NCBI RefSeq assembly: GCF_006716445.1
Contig: NZ_VFPA01000002.1
Location: 1,426,001-1,490,000 of the forward strand
DNA: 64,000 nt
DNA from: Pseudonocardia kunmingensis
Lineage (GTDB): Bacteria; Actinomycetota; Actinomycetes; Mycobacteriales; Pseudonocardiaceae
Reading direction: 5' to 3'
Below, one piece after another: positions 49,657-57,868 of the stretch (position 1 is its first letter; every line of letters begins with the position of its first letter). Position numbers and translations under genes: made by a program. The notes under the pieces are model-generated. The model ran no database searches and had not been told where the DNA came from. It worked only from the letters and a program-made list of their open reading frames with translations.

Positions 49657-50979
49657 GTGGATCACAACCCGCTTTCCCGACGGTCGTTCCTGGCCCTCGC
49701 GATGGCCGCACCACTCGGCGCGAGCGCGCTCGCCGCGTGCGGCACCACGGGCCCGGGCCAGGCGGCCGCGGGCGAGGCGAGCATCTGGTACCTGACCGGC
49801 CAGCCCCAGGAAGGTCTCCGCAAGGCGACGGTCGACGCCTTCAACGCCGCGCACCCCGACGGGCAGCTCGCGGCCACGTTCTTCGAGAACGACGCGTACA
49901 AGACGCGCATCCGCACGGCGGTCGGCGCGAACCAGGCGCCCACGGTCATCTGGACCTGGGGCGGCGGTGGTCTGCGCGACTACGTGCGCAACGGCCAGGT
50001 GGACGACCTCACCGACTGGTTCGCCCAGAACCCCGCCGTCCAGTCCAAGCTCTTCGAGACCGCCTTCCCCGCGGCCACGATCGACGGCCGGATCTACGCG
50101 ATGCCGTGCGAGCAGGTGTCGCCGATCGTCATGTTCCACAACAAGCAGCTGTTCGAGCAGGTCGGCGCGCAGCCGCCGACCACGTGGGACGAGCTGATGG
50201 CGCTCGTACCCGTGTTCAACGACGCGGGTATCGCACCGTTCTCGCTCGCGGGGCAGTCGCGCTGGACCAACATGATGTGGCTGGAGTTCCTGTTCGACCG
50301 CCAGGGCGGTCCCGAGGTCTTCGACGCCATCGCGGCGGGCGAGCCGAATGCCTGGTCGCACCCGGCCGCGATCGCCGGGCTGACGAAGGTGCAGGACCTC
50401 GTGCGGGCGAACGGGTTCGTCAACGGCTTCCAGTCGATCGCCGCCGACGCCAACGCCGACCAGGCCCTGCTGCACCAGGGCCGGGCCGCGATGATGCTGC
50501 ACGGCGCCTGGACCTACGGCACCATGAAGGAGGAGGGCGGCGACTTCGTCACCGGCGGGAACCTGGGCTGGACCCAGTTCCCGGCGATCGAGGGCGGCGC
50601 GGGCGACCCGACCACCGGCGTCGGCAACCCGGCCTCGTTCCTCGCGCTGTCCTCCCAGGCCTCGGAGGAGCAGAAGGCCATCGCCCTGGACTACTTCGCG
50701 AACGGACTGCTCACCGACGCCGACATCGACGGGTGGGTCGCCAGCGGCGCCGTCCCGATCGTCAACGGCGTCGACAGCAAGTTCTCCGGGCCCGACGCCG
50801 CGTTCCAGCAGTTCGTCTACGACTCGGCCACCCAGGCGCAGTCGTGGGTGCACTCCTGGGACCAGGCGCTGCTGCCGGGCCCGGCGGAGGAGATGCTCAA
50901 CAACATCGAGCAGCTGTTCTCGCTGTCGATCAGCCCGGAGCAGTTCGCCGCCAACATGAACGCGGTCCCCTCGTCGTGA
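49657..50979 (+). CDS. ABC sugar transporter substrate-binding lipoprotein (Tat signal)
   Basis: A 440-residue family 1 solute-binding protein. The GTG start at 49657 follows GGAG. The leader SRRSFLALAMAAPLGASALAAC combines a twin-arginine motif with a lipobox (Cys at about residue 28). Binding-protein segments include TVIWTWGGGGLRDYV, YAMPCEQVSPIVMFHNKQL and GRAAMMLHGAWTYG. Its stop overlaps the first permease gene. The ligand is unknown; the neighbouring oxidoreductase and ThuA genes suggest a disaccharide, an inositol-like or an oxidised sugar. Confidence 0.92.
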   Translation: MDHNPLSRRSFLALAMAAPLGASALAACGTTGPGQAAAGEASIWYLTGQPQEGLRKATVDAFNAAHPDGQLAATFFENDAYKTRIRTAVGANQAPTVIWTWGGGGLRDYVRNGQVDDLTDWFAQNPAVQSKLFETAFPAATIDGRIYAMPCEQVSPIVMFHNKQLFEQVGAQPPTTWDELMALVPVFNDAGIAPFSLAGQSRWTNMMWLEFLFDRQGGPEVFDAIAAGEPNAWSHPAAIAGLTKVQDLVRANGFVNGFQSIAADANADQALLHQGRAAMMLHGAWTYGTMKEEGGDFVTGGNLGWTQFPAIEGGAGDPTTGVGNPASFLALSSQASEEQKAIALDYFANGLLTDADIDGWVASGAVPIVNGVDSKFSGPDAAFQQFVYDSATQAQSWVHSWDQALLPGPAEEMLNNIEQLFSLSISPEQFAANMNAVPSS

Positions 50980-51866
50980 CCAGCGGTCCGGTCAGCGTGC
51001 GTCACGGGTCGCTCACGTGGCTCGTGCTGCCGGCGTTGGCGTTCTTCACCGCCTTCGGGATCATCCCGCTGATCGGCGTGCTCGTCCTGAGCTTCACCAG
51101 CTGGAACGGCATCGGGGAGATCACGCCCGCCGGCTTCGCGAACTGGGTCTCGGTGCTCGCCGAACCCGGCCTCCTGCACTCCCTCGGCGTCACGTTCCTG
51201 ATCATGGCGCTGTCCTGGGCGGTGCAGACCCCGCTGAGCATCCTCGTCGGGGTGTTCATCGCCGGCCAGCAGCGCTACCGCGCGGTGCTCGCGGTCCTGT
51301 ACTTCACCCCGCTGCTGCTGAGCTCGGCGGCGATCGCGATCACCTACAAGGCGCTGCTGGACCCCAACTTCGGTCTCGGTGCCTCGCTGGGTATCCCGCT
51401 GCTGGTGCAGAACTGGCTGGGTGACCCCGTCCTGGCGGTCGCCACGGTGGTCTTCATCGTGTCGTGGCAGTTCATCCCCTTCCACTCGCTGATCTACCAG
51501 GGCGCGGTGCGCCAGATCCCGGCGTCGCTGTACGAGGCGGCCCGGATCGACGGCGCCGGGCGGGCGCGCCAGTTCTTCTCGATCACGCTGCCGCAGCTGA
51601 AGTACACCTTGATCACGTCGTCGACGTTGATGGTGGCGGGCTCGATGGCGTTCTTCGACCTGATCTTCGTGCTCACCGGGGGCGGTCCGAGCGACGCCAC
51701 CCGGGTGCTGGCGCTCGACATGTACCTGCGCGGGTTCCGGGGCAACGCGATGGGTCCCGCGAGCGTGATCGCGCTGATCATCGTCGTGGTGGCGGTGCTG
51801 CTCGCGATGGGCATCCAGCGCCTCGGTGGCAAGGACGCGGGCCAGAGCCAGCTGGAAGGAGCCTGA
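50976..51866 (+). CDS. Carbohydrate ABC transporter permease (MalF-type)
   Basis: A 296-residue permease whose GTG start overlaps the binding-protein stop. It has six helices, the EAA loop YEAARIDGAGRARQFFSITLPQL and FVLTGGGPSDATRVLAL typical of MalF-class proteins. The long upstream open frame is a shadow of the binding-protein gene. Confidence 0.92.
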   Translation: MTSGPVSVRHGSLTWLVLPALAFFTAFGIIPLIGVLVLSFTSWNGIGEITPAGFANWVSVLAEPGLLHSLGVTFLIMALSWAVQTPLSILVGVFIAGQQRYRAVLAVLYFTPLLLSSAAIAITYKALLDPNFGLGASLGIPLLVQNWLGDPVLAVATVVFIVSWQFIPFHSLIYQGAVRQIPASLYEAARIDGAGRARQFFSITLPQLKYTLITSSTLMVAGSMAFFDLIFVLTGGGPSDATRVLALDMYLRGFRGNAMGPASVIALIIVVVAVLLAMGIQRLGGKDAGQSQLEGA

Positions 51867-51867
51867 C

Positions 51868-52782
51868 ATGGCCACACCGACCAGCACCACCGCCCCCGAC
51901 GTGGGGTCCGGGGCACCCGTGCCGCGTCCGGCGCCCGCGCGGGCGCCGCGACGGCGCTCGGCGGGCGCCGATCGTCCCAACTACCTCGGGGGCCTCTCGG
52001 GCCTCCTGTGGCTCGCGATCATCATCGTCCCGGTCTACTGGGTCGTCATCACCAGCTTCAAGCCGCAGTCGGCCTACTACACCAGCAACCCCATGCTGCC
52101 GGCCGAGCCGACCCTGGAGAACTACCAGGCGGTGATCGAGGCCGACTTCCTGTCCTACTTCGTCAACTCGGTGATCGTCACCGTCGGCGCGACCGTGCCC
52201 GCGGTGCTGCTCTCGTTCATGGCGGCGTTCGCGATCGTCCGGGGCGGGCGCGGCCGGTTCCTGCGGGTCAGCAACACCGTCTTCCTGATGGGGCTGGCGT
52301 GCCCGACGCAGGCCGTGATCATCCCGGTCTACCTGATCATCATCCGGCTGAGCCTCTACGACAGCCACCTCGCGTTGATCCTGCCCTCGATCGCGTTCGC
52401 CATCCCGCTGTCCGTGCTGATCCTGGCCAACTTCATCCGCGACGTCCCGAACGAGCTGTTCGAGTCGATGCGCATGGACGGCGCCAGCGAGTGGGGCACG
52501 ATGTGGCGGCTGGCGTTCCCGCTGACCCAACCGGCGCTCATCACGGTGTCGATCTACCAGGGGCTGCAGGTGTGGAACGCGTTCCTGCTTCCCCTGGTGC
52601 TCACCCAGAGCCCCGAGATGCGCGTGCTCCCGCTCGCGCTGTGGGCGTTCCAGGGCGAGTACGGGATCAACGTCCCCGCCGTGCTCGCGTCCGTGGTGCT
52701 CGCGACGCTGCCGATCCTCGCGCTGTACGTGGTCGGTCGGCGGCACCTGTTGGCCGGCATGACCGCCGGCTTCTCGAAGTGA
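51868..52782 (+). CDS. Carbohydrate ABC transporter permease (MalG-type)
   Basis: A 304-residue permease. The ATG follows GGAAGGAGCC, one base after the preceding stop. It has an N-terminal Pro/Ala/Arg-rich tail, six helices and the EAA loop FESMRMDGASEWGTMWRLAFPL, and ends RRHLLAGMTAGFSK. As with the other locus, no ATPase gene is present. Confidence 0.92.
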   Translation: MATPTSTTAPDVGSGAPVPRPAPARAPRRRSAGADRPNYLGGLSGLLWLAIIIVPVYWVVITSFKPQSAYYTSNPMLPAEPTLENYQAVIEADFLSYFVNSVIVTVGATVPAVLLSFMAAFAIVRGGRGRFLRVSNTVFLMGLACPTQAVIIPVYLIIIRLSLYDSHLALILPSIAFAIPLSVLILANFIRDVPNELFESMRMDGASEWGTMWRLAFPLTQPALITVSIYQGLQVWNAFLLPLVLTQSPEMRVLPLALWAFQGEYGINVPAVLASVVLATLPILALYVVGRRHLLAGMTAGFSK

Positions 52783-52792
52783 AAGGAATCCC

Positions 52793-53488
52793 GTGACGGA
52801 TCGGCAGGCACTGGTGGTGCGCGGCGGCTGGGAAGGACACCACCCGGTCGCGGCCACCGACCACTTCATCCCGCACCTGCAGGACAACGGCTTCGCCGTC
52901 CGGGTCGAGGACTCGCCGAAGGTCTACGCCGACGCCGAGTACATGGCGGGTGTCGACCTGGTCGTGCAGTGCATGACGATGAGCACGATCGAGAAGGATG
53001 AGCTGGCCGGGCTGACGGCCGCCGTCGCCAACGGCACCGGGATCGCCGGCTGGCACGGCGGCATCGCCGACTCCTACCGCAACTCCAGCGACTACCTGCA
53101 GATGATCGGCGGGCAGTTCGCCTGCCACCCGCCGAAGAAGGCCGAGGAGCGCACGGGGGAGCAGTCCGACTACTTCATCCCGTACCGGGTGGAGATGCTG
53201 CCTGCCGCGGCCGACCACCCGATCACGCAGGGGATCGGCGACTTCGACCTGGTCACCGAGCAGTACTGGGTGCTCACCGACTCCTACAACGACGTGCTGG
53301 CCACCACCACCGTGGCCTCCCACGAGTGGGAGCCGTGGCAGCGCCCCGTCACCTCGCCCGCGATCTGGACCCGCGAGTGGGGCCGGGGCAAGGTCTTCGT
53401 CTGCACGCCCGGGCACGACATGGACGTCGTCCGCAACCCGAACGTCTCGACGATCATCGAGCGCGGCCTGCTGTGGGCGGCGCGGTGA
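52793..53488 (+). CDS. ThuA-domain protein (trehalose-utilisation family)
   Basis: A 231-residue ThuA-like protein with a class I glutamine-amidotransferase-like fold. It includes VVRGGWEGHHPVAATDHF at the start, GIAGWHGGIADSYRNSSDY (the position of the nucleophile in amidotransferases is occupied by His/Gly here) and WTREWGRGKVFVCTPGHD. The GTG follows AAAGGAATCCC. It is coupled to the Gfo/Idh/MocA oxidoreductase downstream (GTGA). ThuA/ThuB-like pairs in other bacteria oxidise disaccharides to 3-keto sugars, so a similar role is plausible here. Confidence 0.9.
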   Translation: MTDRQALVVRGGWEGHHPVAATDHFIPHLQDNGFAVRVEDSPKVYADAEYMAGVDLVVQCMTMSTIEKDELAGLTAAVANGTGIAGWHGGIADSYRNSSDYLQMIGGQFACHPPKKAEERTGEQSDYFIPYRVEMLPAAADHPITQGIGDFDLVTEQYWVLTDSYNDVLATTTVASHEWEPWQRPVTSPAIWTREWGRGKVFVCTPGHDMDVVRNPNVSTIIERGLLWAAR

Positions 53489-54624
53489 GCGAGCGTGCGA
53501 GCGAACCATGGGCGCTGAGCGAACCCTCGGCGCTGAGGGTCGGGATCGTCGGGGCGGGCAACATCTCCGGGCAGTACTCCACCTGCCTCGCGCGGCTGCC
53601 GCAGCTGCAGGTCAGGGCCGTCTGCGACCTGCGTGCGGACCGCGCCGAGGCGCTCGCCGCGCAGCACGACGGCGCGCGCGTGCTCGGGCTGCCGGAGCTG
53701 CTCGCGGCGCCGGACGTCGACGCCGTGCTGGCGCTCACGCTTCCGTCCACGCACGCCGACGTCGCGCTGGCGGCGCTGGCCGCGGGCAAGCACGTGTACG
53801 TGGAGAAGCCGCTCGCCGGCTCCGTCGCCGAGGGCCGCGAGGTCGTCAAGGCGGCGGCCGCGGCCGGGCTGCGCGTGGGTTGCGCGCCCGACACGGTGCT
53901 CGGCACCGGTGTGCAGACGGCGCGCGCCGTCGTCGACGCGGGCCGCATCGGCACGCCGCACGCGGCCACCGCGTTCATGACCACGCCCGGGCACGAGCGC
54001 TGGCACCCCGACCCCGAGTTCTACTACCAGCCCGGCGGCGGGCCGCTGCTGGACATGGGCCCCTACTACCTGACGTCGCTGGTGCACCTGCTCGGCCCGG
54101 TCGTGCGCGTCACCGGCGCCTCGGCGCGCCCGTCGGTCACCCGCACGATCGGGAAGGGCCCGCGGGCGGGGGAGTCGTTCGACGTCACGGTCGACTCCAC
54201 GATCACCGGCGTCCTCGAGCACGCCTCCGGAGCCCTGTCGACACTGATCATGAGTTTCGACATCTGGGCGGCTCGGCTGCCGCGCATCGAGGTGCACGGC
54301 ACCGGGGGCTCGCTCTCGGTACCGGACCCGAACCACTTCGACGGCCCCGTGGAGCTGTTCTCGGCGACCGCTCCCGACGAGGGCTGGGTGGACGTCGGCG
54401 TCGAGGCCGGCTACCTCGGCGCCGGGCGCGGCCACGGGCTGGCCGACCTCGCCCTCGCGCTCGCCGACGACCGGCCGCACCGCGCGGGCGACGAGCTCGG
54501 CCTGCACGTGCTGGAGATCATGGAGTCCGTGCAGCAGGCCGCCGACGACCACACGAGCGTGGAGCTCACGACGACCTGCCACCGCCCGGAGCCGGTGGCC
54601 GGGGTGGTCGACCTGACCGTCTGA
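53485..54624 (+). CDS. Gfo/Idh/MocA-family oxidoreductase (ThuB-like)
   Basis: A 379-residue sugar dehydrogenase. The Rossmann motif LRVGIVGAGNISGQY begins at about residue 17, preceded by a short unstructured leader from the overlapping GTG. The hallmark EKP motif is in HVYVEKPLAG, and the catalytic region GGGPLLDMGPYYLTSLVHLLGPV is present. It is translationally coupled to the ThuA gene and ends the operon. It probably oxidises or reduces the imported sugar at C3, by analogy with ThuB; the substrate is not determined. Confidence 0.92.
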   Translation: MSERASEPWALSEPSALRVGIVGAGNISGQYSTCLARLPQLQVRAVCDLRADRAEALAAQHDGARVLGLPELLAAPDVDAVLALTLPSTHADVALAALAAGKHVYVEKPLAGSVAEGREVVKAAAAAGLRVGCAPDTVLGTGVQTARAVVDAGRIGTPHAATAFMTTPGHERWHPDPEFYYQPGGGPLLDMGPYYLTSLVHLLGPVVRVTGASARPSVTRTIGKGPRAGESFDVTVDSTITGVLEHASGALSTLIMSFDIWAARLPRIEVHGTGGSLSVPDPNHFDGPVELFSATAPDEGWVDVGVEAGYLGAGRGHGLADLALALADDRPHRAGDELGLHVLEIMESVQQAADDHTSVELTTTCHRPEPVAGVVDLTV

Positions 54625-54631
54625 CCGACCG

Positions 54632-56086
54632 TCAGAAGAACACGGCGCACGACGCCGAGGCGTAGGCGGACTCTCGGGTCTGGGTGGCCACCACGGTGCC
54701 CTGGTCGTCGGTGATCGTGCACGTCACCGTGGTGTCGCCCTTGGTCGAGGTCGACCCCACGGTGAGCGACGGCGTGGCGTCGGCACCCCAGGCGGAGGTG
54801 TCCACCTCCAGCCGCCAGGGCGCCGGGACCGAGGTGGCGTTGATCTGGTCGCCCTGGCTGTCGGTGTAGAACAACGTCACGGGGTAGTTCGACTCGACCG
54901 TGTAGACGTACGCCGGCGCGCGCTCGCCGCCCATCGCGATCGGTCCTGCGTTGGACGACGGGCGGGGCGTCGTCGTCGGGGCCGCGGGCGACGCCGTCGA
55001 GGGCGGCTGCGGAGCCGGTGGCACCGTGGTCGGCGCGGCCTGCACGCTCGCGGGCGCGGACGTACGCCCCAGGGCGAAGCCGGTGCCCCCGGCGGCCGCC
55101 GCGAGCAGCGCCGCGCCGGCGACGAGCGCGAGGATCCGCGACCGGCCGCGCACCGCAACCGGCGCGATGGCCGTCGGTGCCGGTGTCGGTGCCGGTGCCG
55201 GTGCCGGCGCCGGTGCCGGCGCCGGTGCGTGCGCCGCGGCCGGGAGCGGCCCCCATTGCGACAGCGCGTACTGCGCCGCGGCGGCGAGGTCGCGGGCGGT
55301 CGGGTACCGCGCACCCGGGTCCTTCGCCATCCCGCGCGCGATCACCTCGTCGAACGCGGGTGGCACGTCGGGGCGGATGCGGCTGGGACGCGGGGGATCG
55401 CTCGTGAGGTGCGCCTTCATCAGGGACGGCAGGCTCGTCGCGTCGAACGGCGCGCGTCCGATCAGGCATTCGGCGAGGGTGCAGGCCAGGGAGTAGATGT
55501 CGGAGCGGGCGTCCGGCGCGCCGCCGTCGAACCGCTCGGGCGCCATGTAGGCGAGGGTGCCGATGGTCGCGCCACTGCGGGTCAGGGCGGTGGCGTCGTC
55601 GGCGAGCGCACGGGCGATGCCGAAGTCGGCGAGGTAGACGAAGTCGGAGCCGGTCACGAGGATGTTCGAGGGTTTGACGTCGCGGTGGAGCACCCCGTGC
55701 GCGTGGGCGTCGGTCAGCGCCTCGGCGACCTGCGTGACGAGAGCGACCGCGCGCCGCGGGTCCATCGGCCCGGCCGCGATCAGCCGGTCGAGCCCGACGC
55801 CGTCGACGAGCCGCATGTCGATGAACAGCCGCCCGTCGATCTCCCCGAAGTCGTGGATCGGGATGACGTGGGGGTCCTGCAACCGTGCGGCGTTGTCGGA
55901 CTCGCGCCGCAACCGGACGCGGAAGGCCTCGTCGTGCGCGAGCTCGGCGGGGAGGACCTTGAGCGCCACGAGGCGACCGCGCCGGGTGTCGAACGCCCGG
56001 TGGACCTCGCCCATCCCGCCCCGGCCGAGCAGGCCCTCGAGGCGGTAGGGCCCCAACCAGGCGGGTCGGTCGATGTCGGCGCTCAC
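54632..56086 (-). CDS. Membrane Ser/Thr protein kinase with MmpS-like extracellular domain
   Basis: A 484-residue bacterial eukaryotic-type kinase resembling PknF/PknE. Kinase residues visible are the P-loop GRGGMGEVHRA (21-31), Lys43, HRDVKPSN (134-141), DFG (154-156) and MAPE. A Pro-Ala linker (about 280-300), one transmembrane helix (ILALVAGAALLAAAAGG) and a Pro/Thr-rich stalk lead to an outside domain (about 385-484). That domain, with strands VTLFYTDSQGDQIN and VPAPWRLEVDTS and two late cysteines (TCTIT, ASCAVFF), resembles MmpS/DUF-type beta-sandwiches. The GTG at 56086 follows GGGAGGAC. The signal is unknown. Confidence 0.9.
   Translation of the reverse strand: MSADIDRPAWLGPYRLEGLLGRGGMGEVHRAFDTRRGRLVALKVLPAELAHDEAFRVRLRRESDNAARLQDPHVIPIHDFGEIDGRLFIDMRLVDGVGLDRLIAAGPMDPRRAVALVTQVAEALTDAHAHGVLHRDVKPSNILVTGSDFVYLADFGIARALADDATALTRSGATIGTLAYMAPERFDGGAPDARSDIYSLACTLAECLIGRAPFDATSLPSLMKAHLTSDPPRPSRIRPDVPPAFDEVIARGMAKDPGARYPTARDLAAAAQYALSQWGPLPAAAHAPAPAPAPAPAPAPTPAPTAIAPVAVRGRSRILALVAGAALLAAAAGGTGFALGRTSAPASVQAAPTTVPPAPQPPSTASPAAPTTTPRPSSNAGPIAMGGERAPAYVYTVESNYPVTLFYTDSQGDQINATSVPAPWRLEVDTSAWGADATPSLTVGSTSTKGDTTVTCTITDDQGTVVATQTRESAYASASCAVFF
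55176..55229. repeat. Hexanucleotide microsatellite (GGYGYC)n coding for the Pro-Ala linker
   Basis: Nine consecutive hexamers, mostly GGTGCC or GGCGCC, encode the (Ala-Pro)n linker of the kinase on the other strand. Such tandem hexamers can change copy number without a frameshift, altering the distance between kinase and membrane. Confidence 0.8.
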
Positions 56087-56412
56087 GGAGTCCTCCCGGG
56101 GGTCGGCGTCCGGGATGACGTCGTCGGGATGTGCCGGCCGCGTTACGCGGTGATCACCCGGCGACGCCCGTGACAGCTGATCACGGCCGCCCGGCGTCAG
56201 CCGGCGAGGAACTCCACCAGCAGGTCGTGCGTTCCGCCGCGCGATCGCCGAGCTCCCGCAGATGCTGCTGGGCGCCTGACCCGTCACGCGGGGCCGGCCC
56301 GCGTGCAGGTGTGTCGCGGCCCACTCCCGTTGCGGTCGCACCCGTCCGGCACGGAGGATCCCGGCGACAGCGAGGCGTTGCGGCACCCCGGGAGGGAACT
56401 GGTGAGGTCACC
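56087..56412. other. Intergenic region, 326 bp, with a hydrolase C-terminal remnant
   Basis: It separates the divergent kinase and U32-like genes. On the minus strand a short stretch near 56197-56232 reads THDLLVEFLAG-stop, resembling the C-terminus of an alpha/beta hydrolase, with no intact gene upstream. No clear promoter or operator palindrome was found. Confidence 0.35.
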
Positions 56413-57408
56413 GTGCGAGGCGAGCGGTTTCAGGTGGAGCGGCGAGGCGGTGGCGACGTGGTGAGCCCCGACCCGCACCGCGGCGCCGTCGCCGATCTGC
56501 TGACCCGCCTCGGCTACCCGGCCCGGGAGGTCAACGACCTGCCCGACTCGCCGGTGCGCTTCCCCGACGGCGCGCACTACCGCACCGAGATCCCCAGCGT
56601 GGAAGGGCCGGCCGCCTTGGCGGCGGTGTTCGACGAGGCCGACGTGCGCGGGGTCCGCGTGCACCGCGTGTCGTCCGGCAGCGGGATCATGCTCGCCACC
56701 GACGCGGAGATCACCGACATGGTGCGGGCGTGCGCCGCCCGCCGCGTCGAGCTCTCGTTGTTCGTCGGGCCGCGGGCGCCGTGGGACATCGGCGCCCAGG
56801 CGCGCACGCCCACCAGCGGGCTGGTCGGCTGCCGGCACGAGGGCGCCGACCAGCTCGCCTACGCGATGGAGGACCTGGTCCGCGCCAACGAGCTCGGTGT
56901 GCGCGGCGCGCTCGTCGCCGACGAGGGGTTGCTGCTGATGACCCGGCACATGAAGGAGGCCGGCCTGCTGGCGGCCGACTTCGTGGTGAAGGTGTCGGTG
57001 CAGATGATGGCGTCCAACCCGGTGAGCGTGCGGCTGATGCAGGACCTGGGTGCCGACACCTACAACGTGCCGCCGGGTCTGCCACTGCCGCGCCTGGCAT
57101 CGATCCGGGCGGCCGCGCAGCTGCCGATCGACATGTACGTGGAGGCCCCGGACACCCTGGGCGGGTTCGTCCGCCACCACGAGATCGCGGAGCTGGTGCG
57201 GGTGCTCGCACCGATCTACGTCAAGTTCGGGCTGCGCAACCACCCCGACGTCTACCCGAGCGGCGCCCAGCACGAGGCGCTGAACGTCACCCTGTCCCGC
57301 GAGCGGGTGCGGCGCGCCGAGATCGGTCTGTCGTTCCTGCGGCGCGGGGCTCCCGACCTCGTGACCTCCGAGCTGGGCGCCGCCGGCCTCGCGGTGCCCG
57401 TGGCGTGA
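56413..57408 (+). CDS. U32-like peptidase-family TIM-barrel protein
   Basis: A 331-residue protein resembling the COG0826/U32 family. It shows alternating beta-alpha units, for example RVELSLFVGPRAPW, GVRGALVADEGLLLM, DFVVKVSVQMMASNPVSVRLMQDLGADTYNVPPGLPLPRLASI, QLPIDMYVEAPDTLGGF and PIYVKFGLRNHPDVYP. The GTG at 56413 follows GTGAGG; longer forms are less likely. Typical U32 cysteine clusters are missing. Some relatives take part in RNA hydroxylation or ubiquinone synthesis, others are of unknown function. It is translationally coupled to a DHDPS-like fragment (GTGA), suggesting a common, unrecognised pathway. Confidence 0.75.
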   Translation: MRGERFQVERRGGGDVVSPDPHRGAVADLLTRLGYPAREVNDLPDSPVRFPDGAHYRTEIPSVEGPAALAAVFDEADVRGVRVHRVSSGSGIMLATDAEITDMVRACAARRVELSLFVGPRAPWDIGAQARTPTSGLVGCRHEGADQLAYAMEDLVRANELGVRGALVADEGLLLMTRHMKEAGLLAADFVVKVSVQMMASNPVSVRLMQDLGADTYNVPPGLPLPRLASIRAAAQLPIDMYVEAPDTLGGFVRHHEIAELVRVLAPIYVKFGLRNHPDVYPSGAQHEALNVTLSRERVRRAEIGLSFLRRGAPDLVTSELGAAGLAVPVA

Positions 57409-57806
57409 GCCCGTCCTCCGTGCACGTCGCCGCGACGCGCGCCGACACCGGGGTCGAGCACCTGCTCTGGATCTGCGGCCTCGCCGAGCCATACGCCCCC
57501 GCCTACTGGCAGGCGGGGGCGCGCGGGTTCACCTCCGGGCCGGCGAACGTCTCACCGCGGCTGTCGCTCGATCTGCTCGCGGGCCTGCGCGCGGGCGACG
57601 CGGACCGGGTGCAGGAGATCTGGCTGCGCCTGCGGCGGTTCGAGGAGCTGAGGGCCAGGGGCGGCGCGGCCGACAACGTCGCCGTCGTCAAGGAGGCCGT
57701 GCACCGGCTCGGCCTGTGCGCCCGTGCCGTCCGCCCGCCCGACCACGAGCTCGGACCCGACGCCGCCCGCGCCGTCGCCGAGATCGTCGCCGGGTGGCCG
57801 ACGTGA
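57405..57806 (+). CDS. C-terminal half of a DHDPS/NAL-family protein
   Basis: A 133-residue protein matching the C-terminal half of the dihydrodipicolinate-synthase/N-acetylneuraminate-lyase family: HLLWICGLAEPYAPAYW, GARGFTSGPANVSPRLSLDLL and NVAVVKEAVHRLGL. The N-terminal half with the Schiff-base Lys and the catalytic Tyr is absent; upstream in this frame is only a shadow of the preceding gene. The GTG start overlaps the upstream stop, which looks like an established operon member and not a random break. It could be a truncated pseudo-enzyme or a subunit that associates with a full-length partner. Confidence 0.7.
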   Translation: MSPSSVHVAATRADTGVEHLLWICGLAEPYAPAYWQAGARGFTSGPANVSPRLSLDLLAGLRAGDADRVQEIWLRLRRFEELRARGGAADNVAVVKEAVHRLGLCARAVRPPDHELGPDAARAVAEIVAGWPT

Positions 57807-57868
57807 TCGTCACCGGCGCTGGTGCCGGAGACGGCGCCCGGACGGTTCGACCGCCTGCGTGAGCCCGG

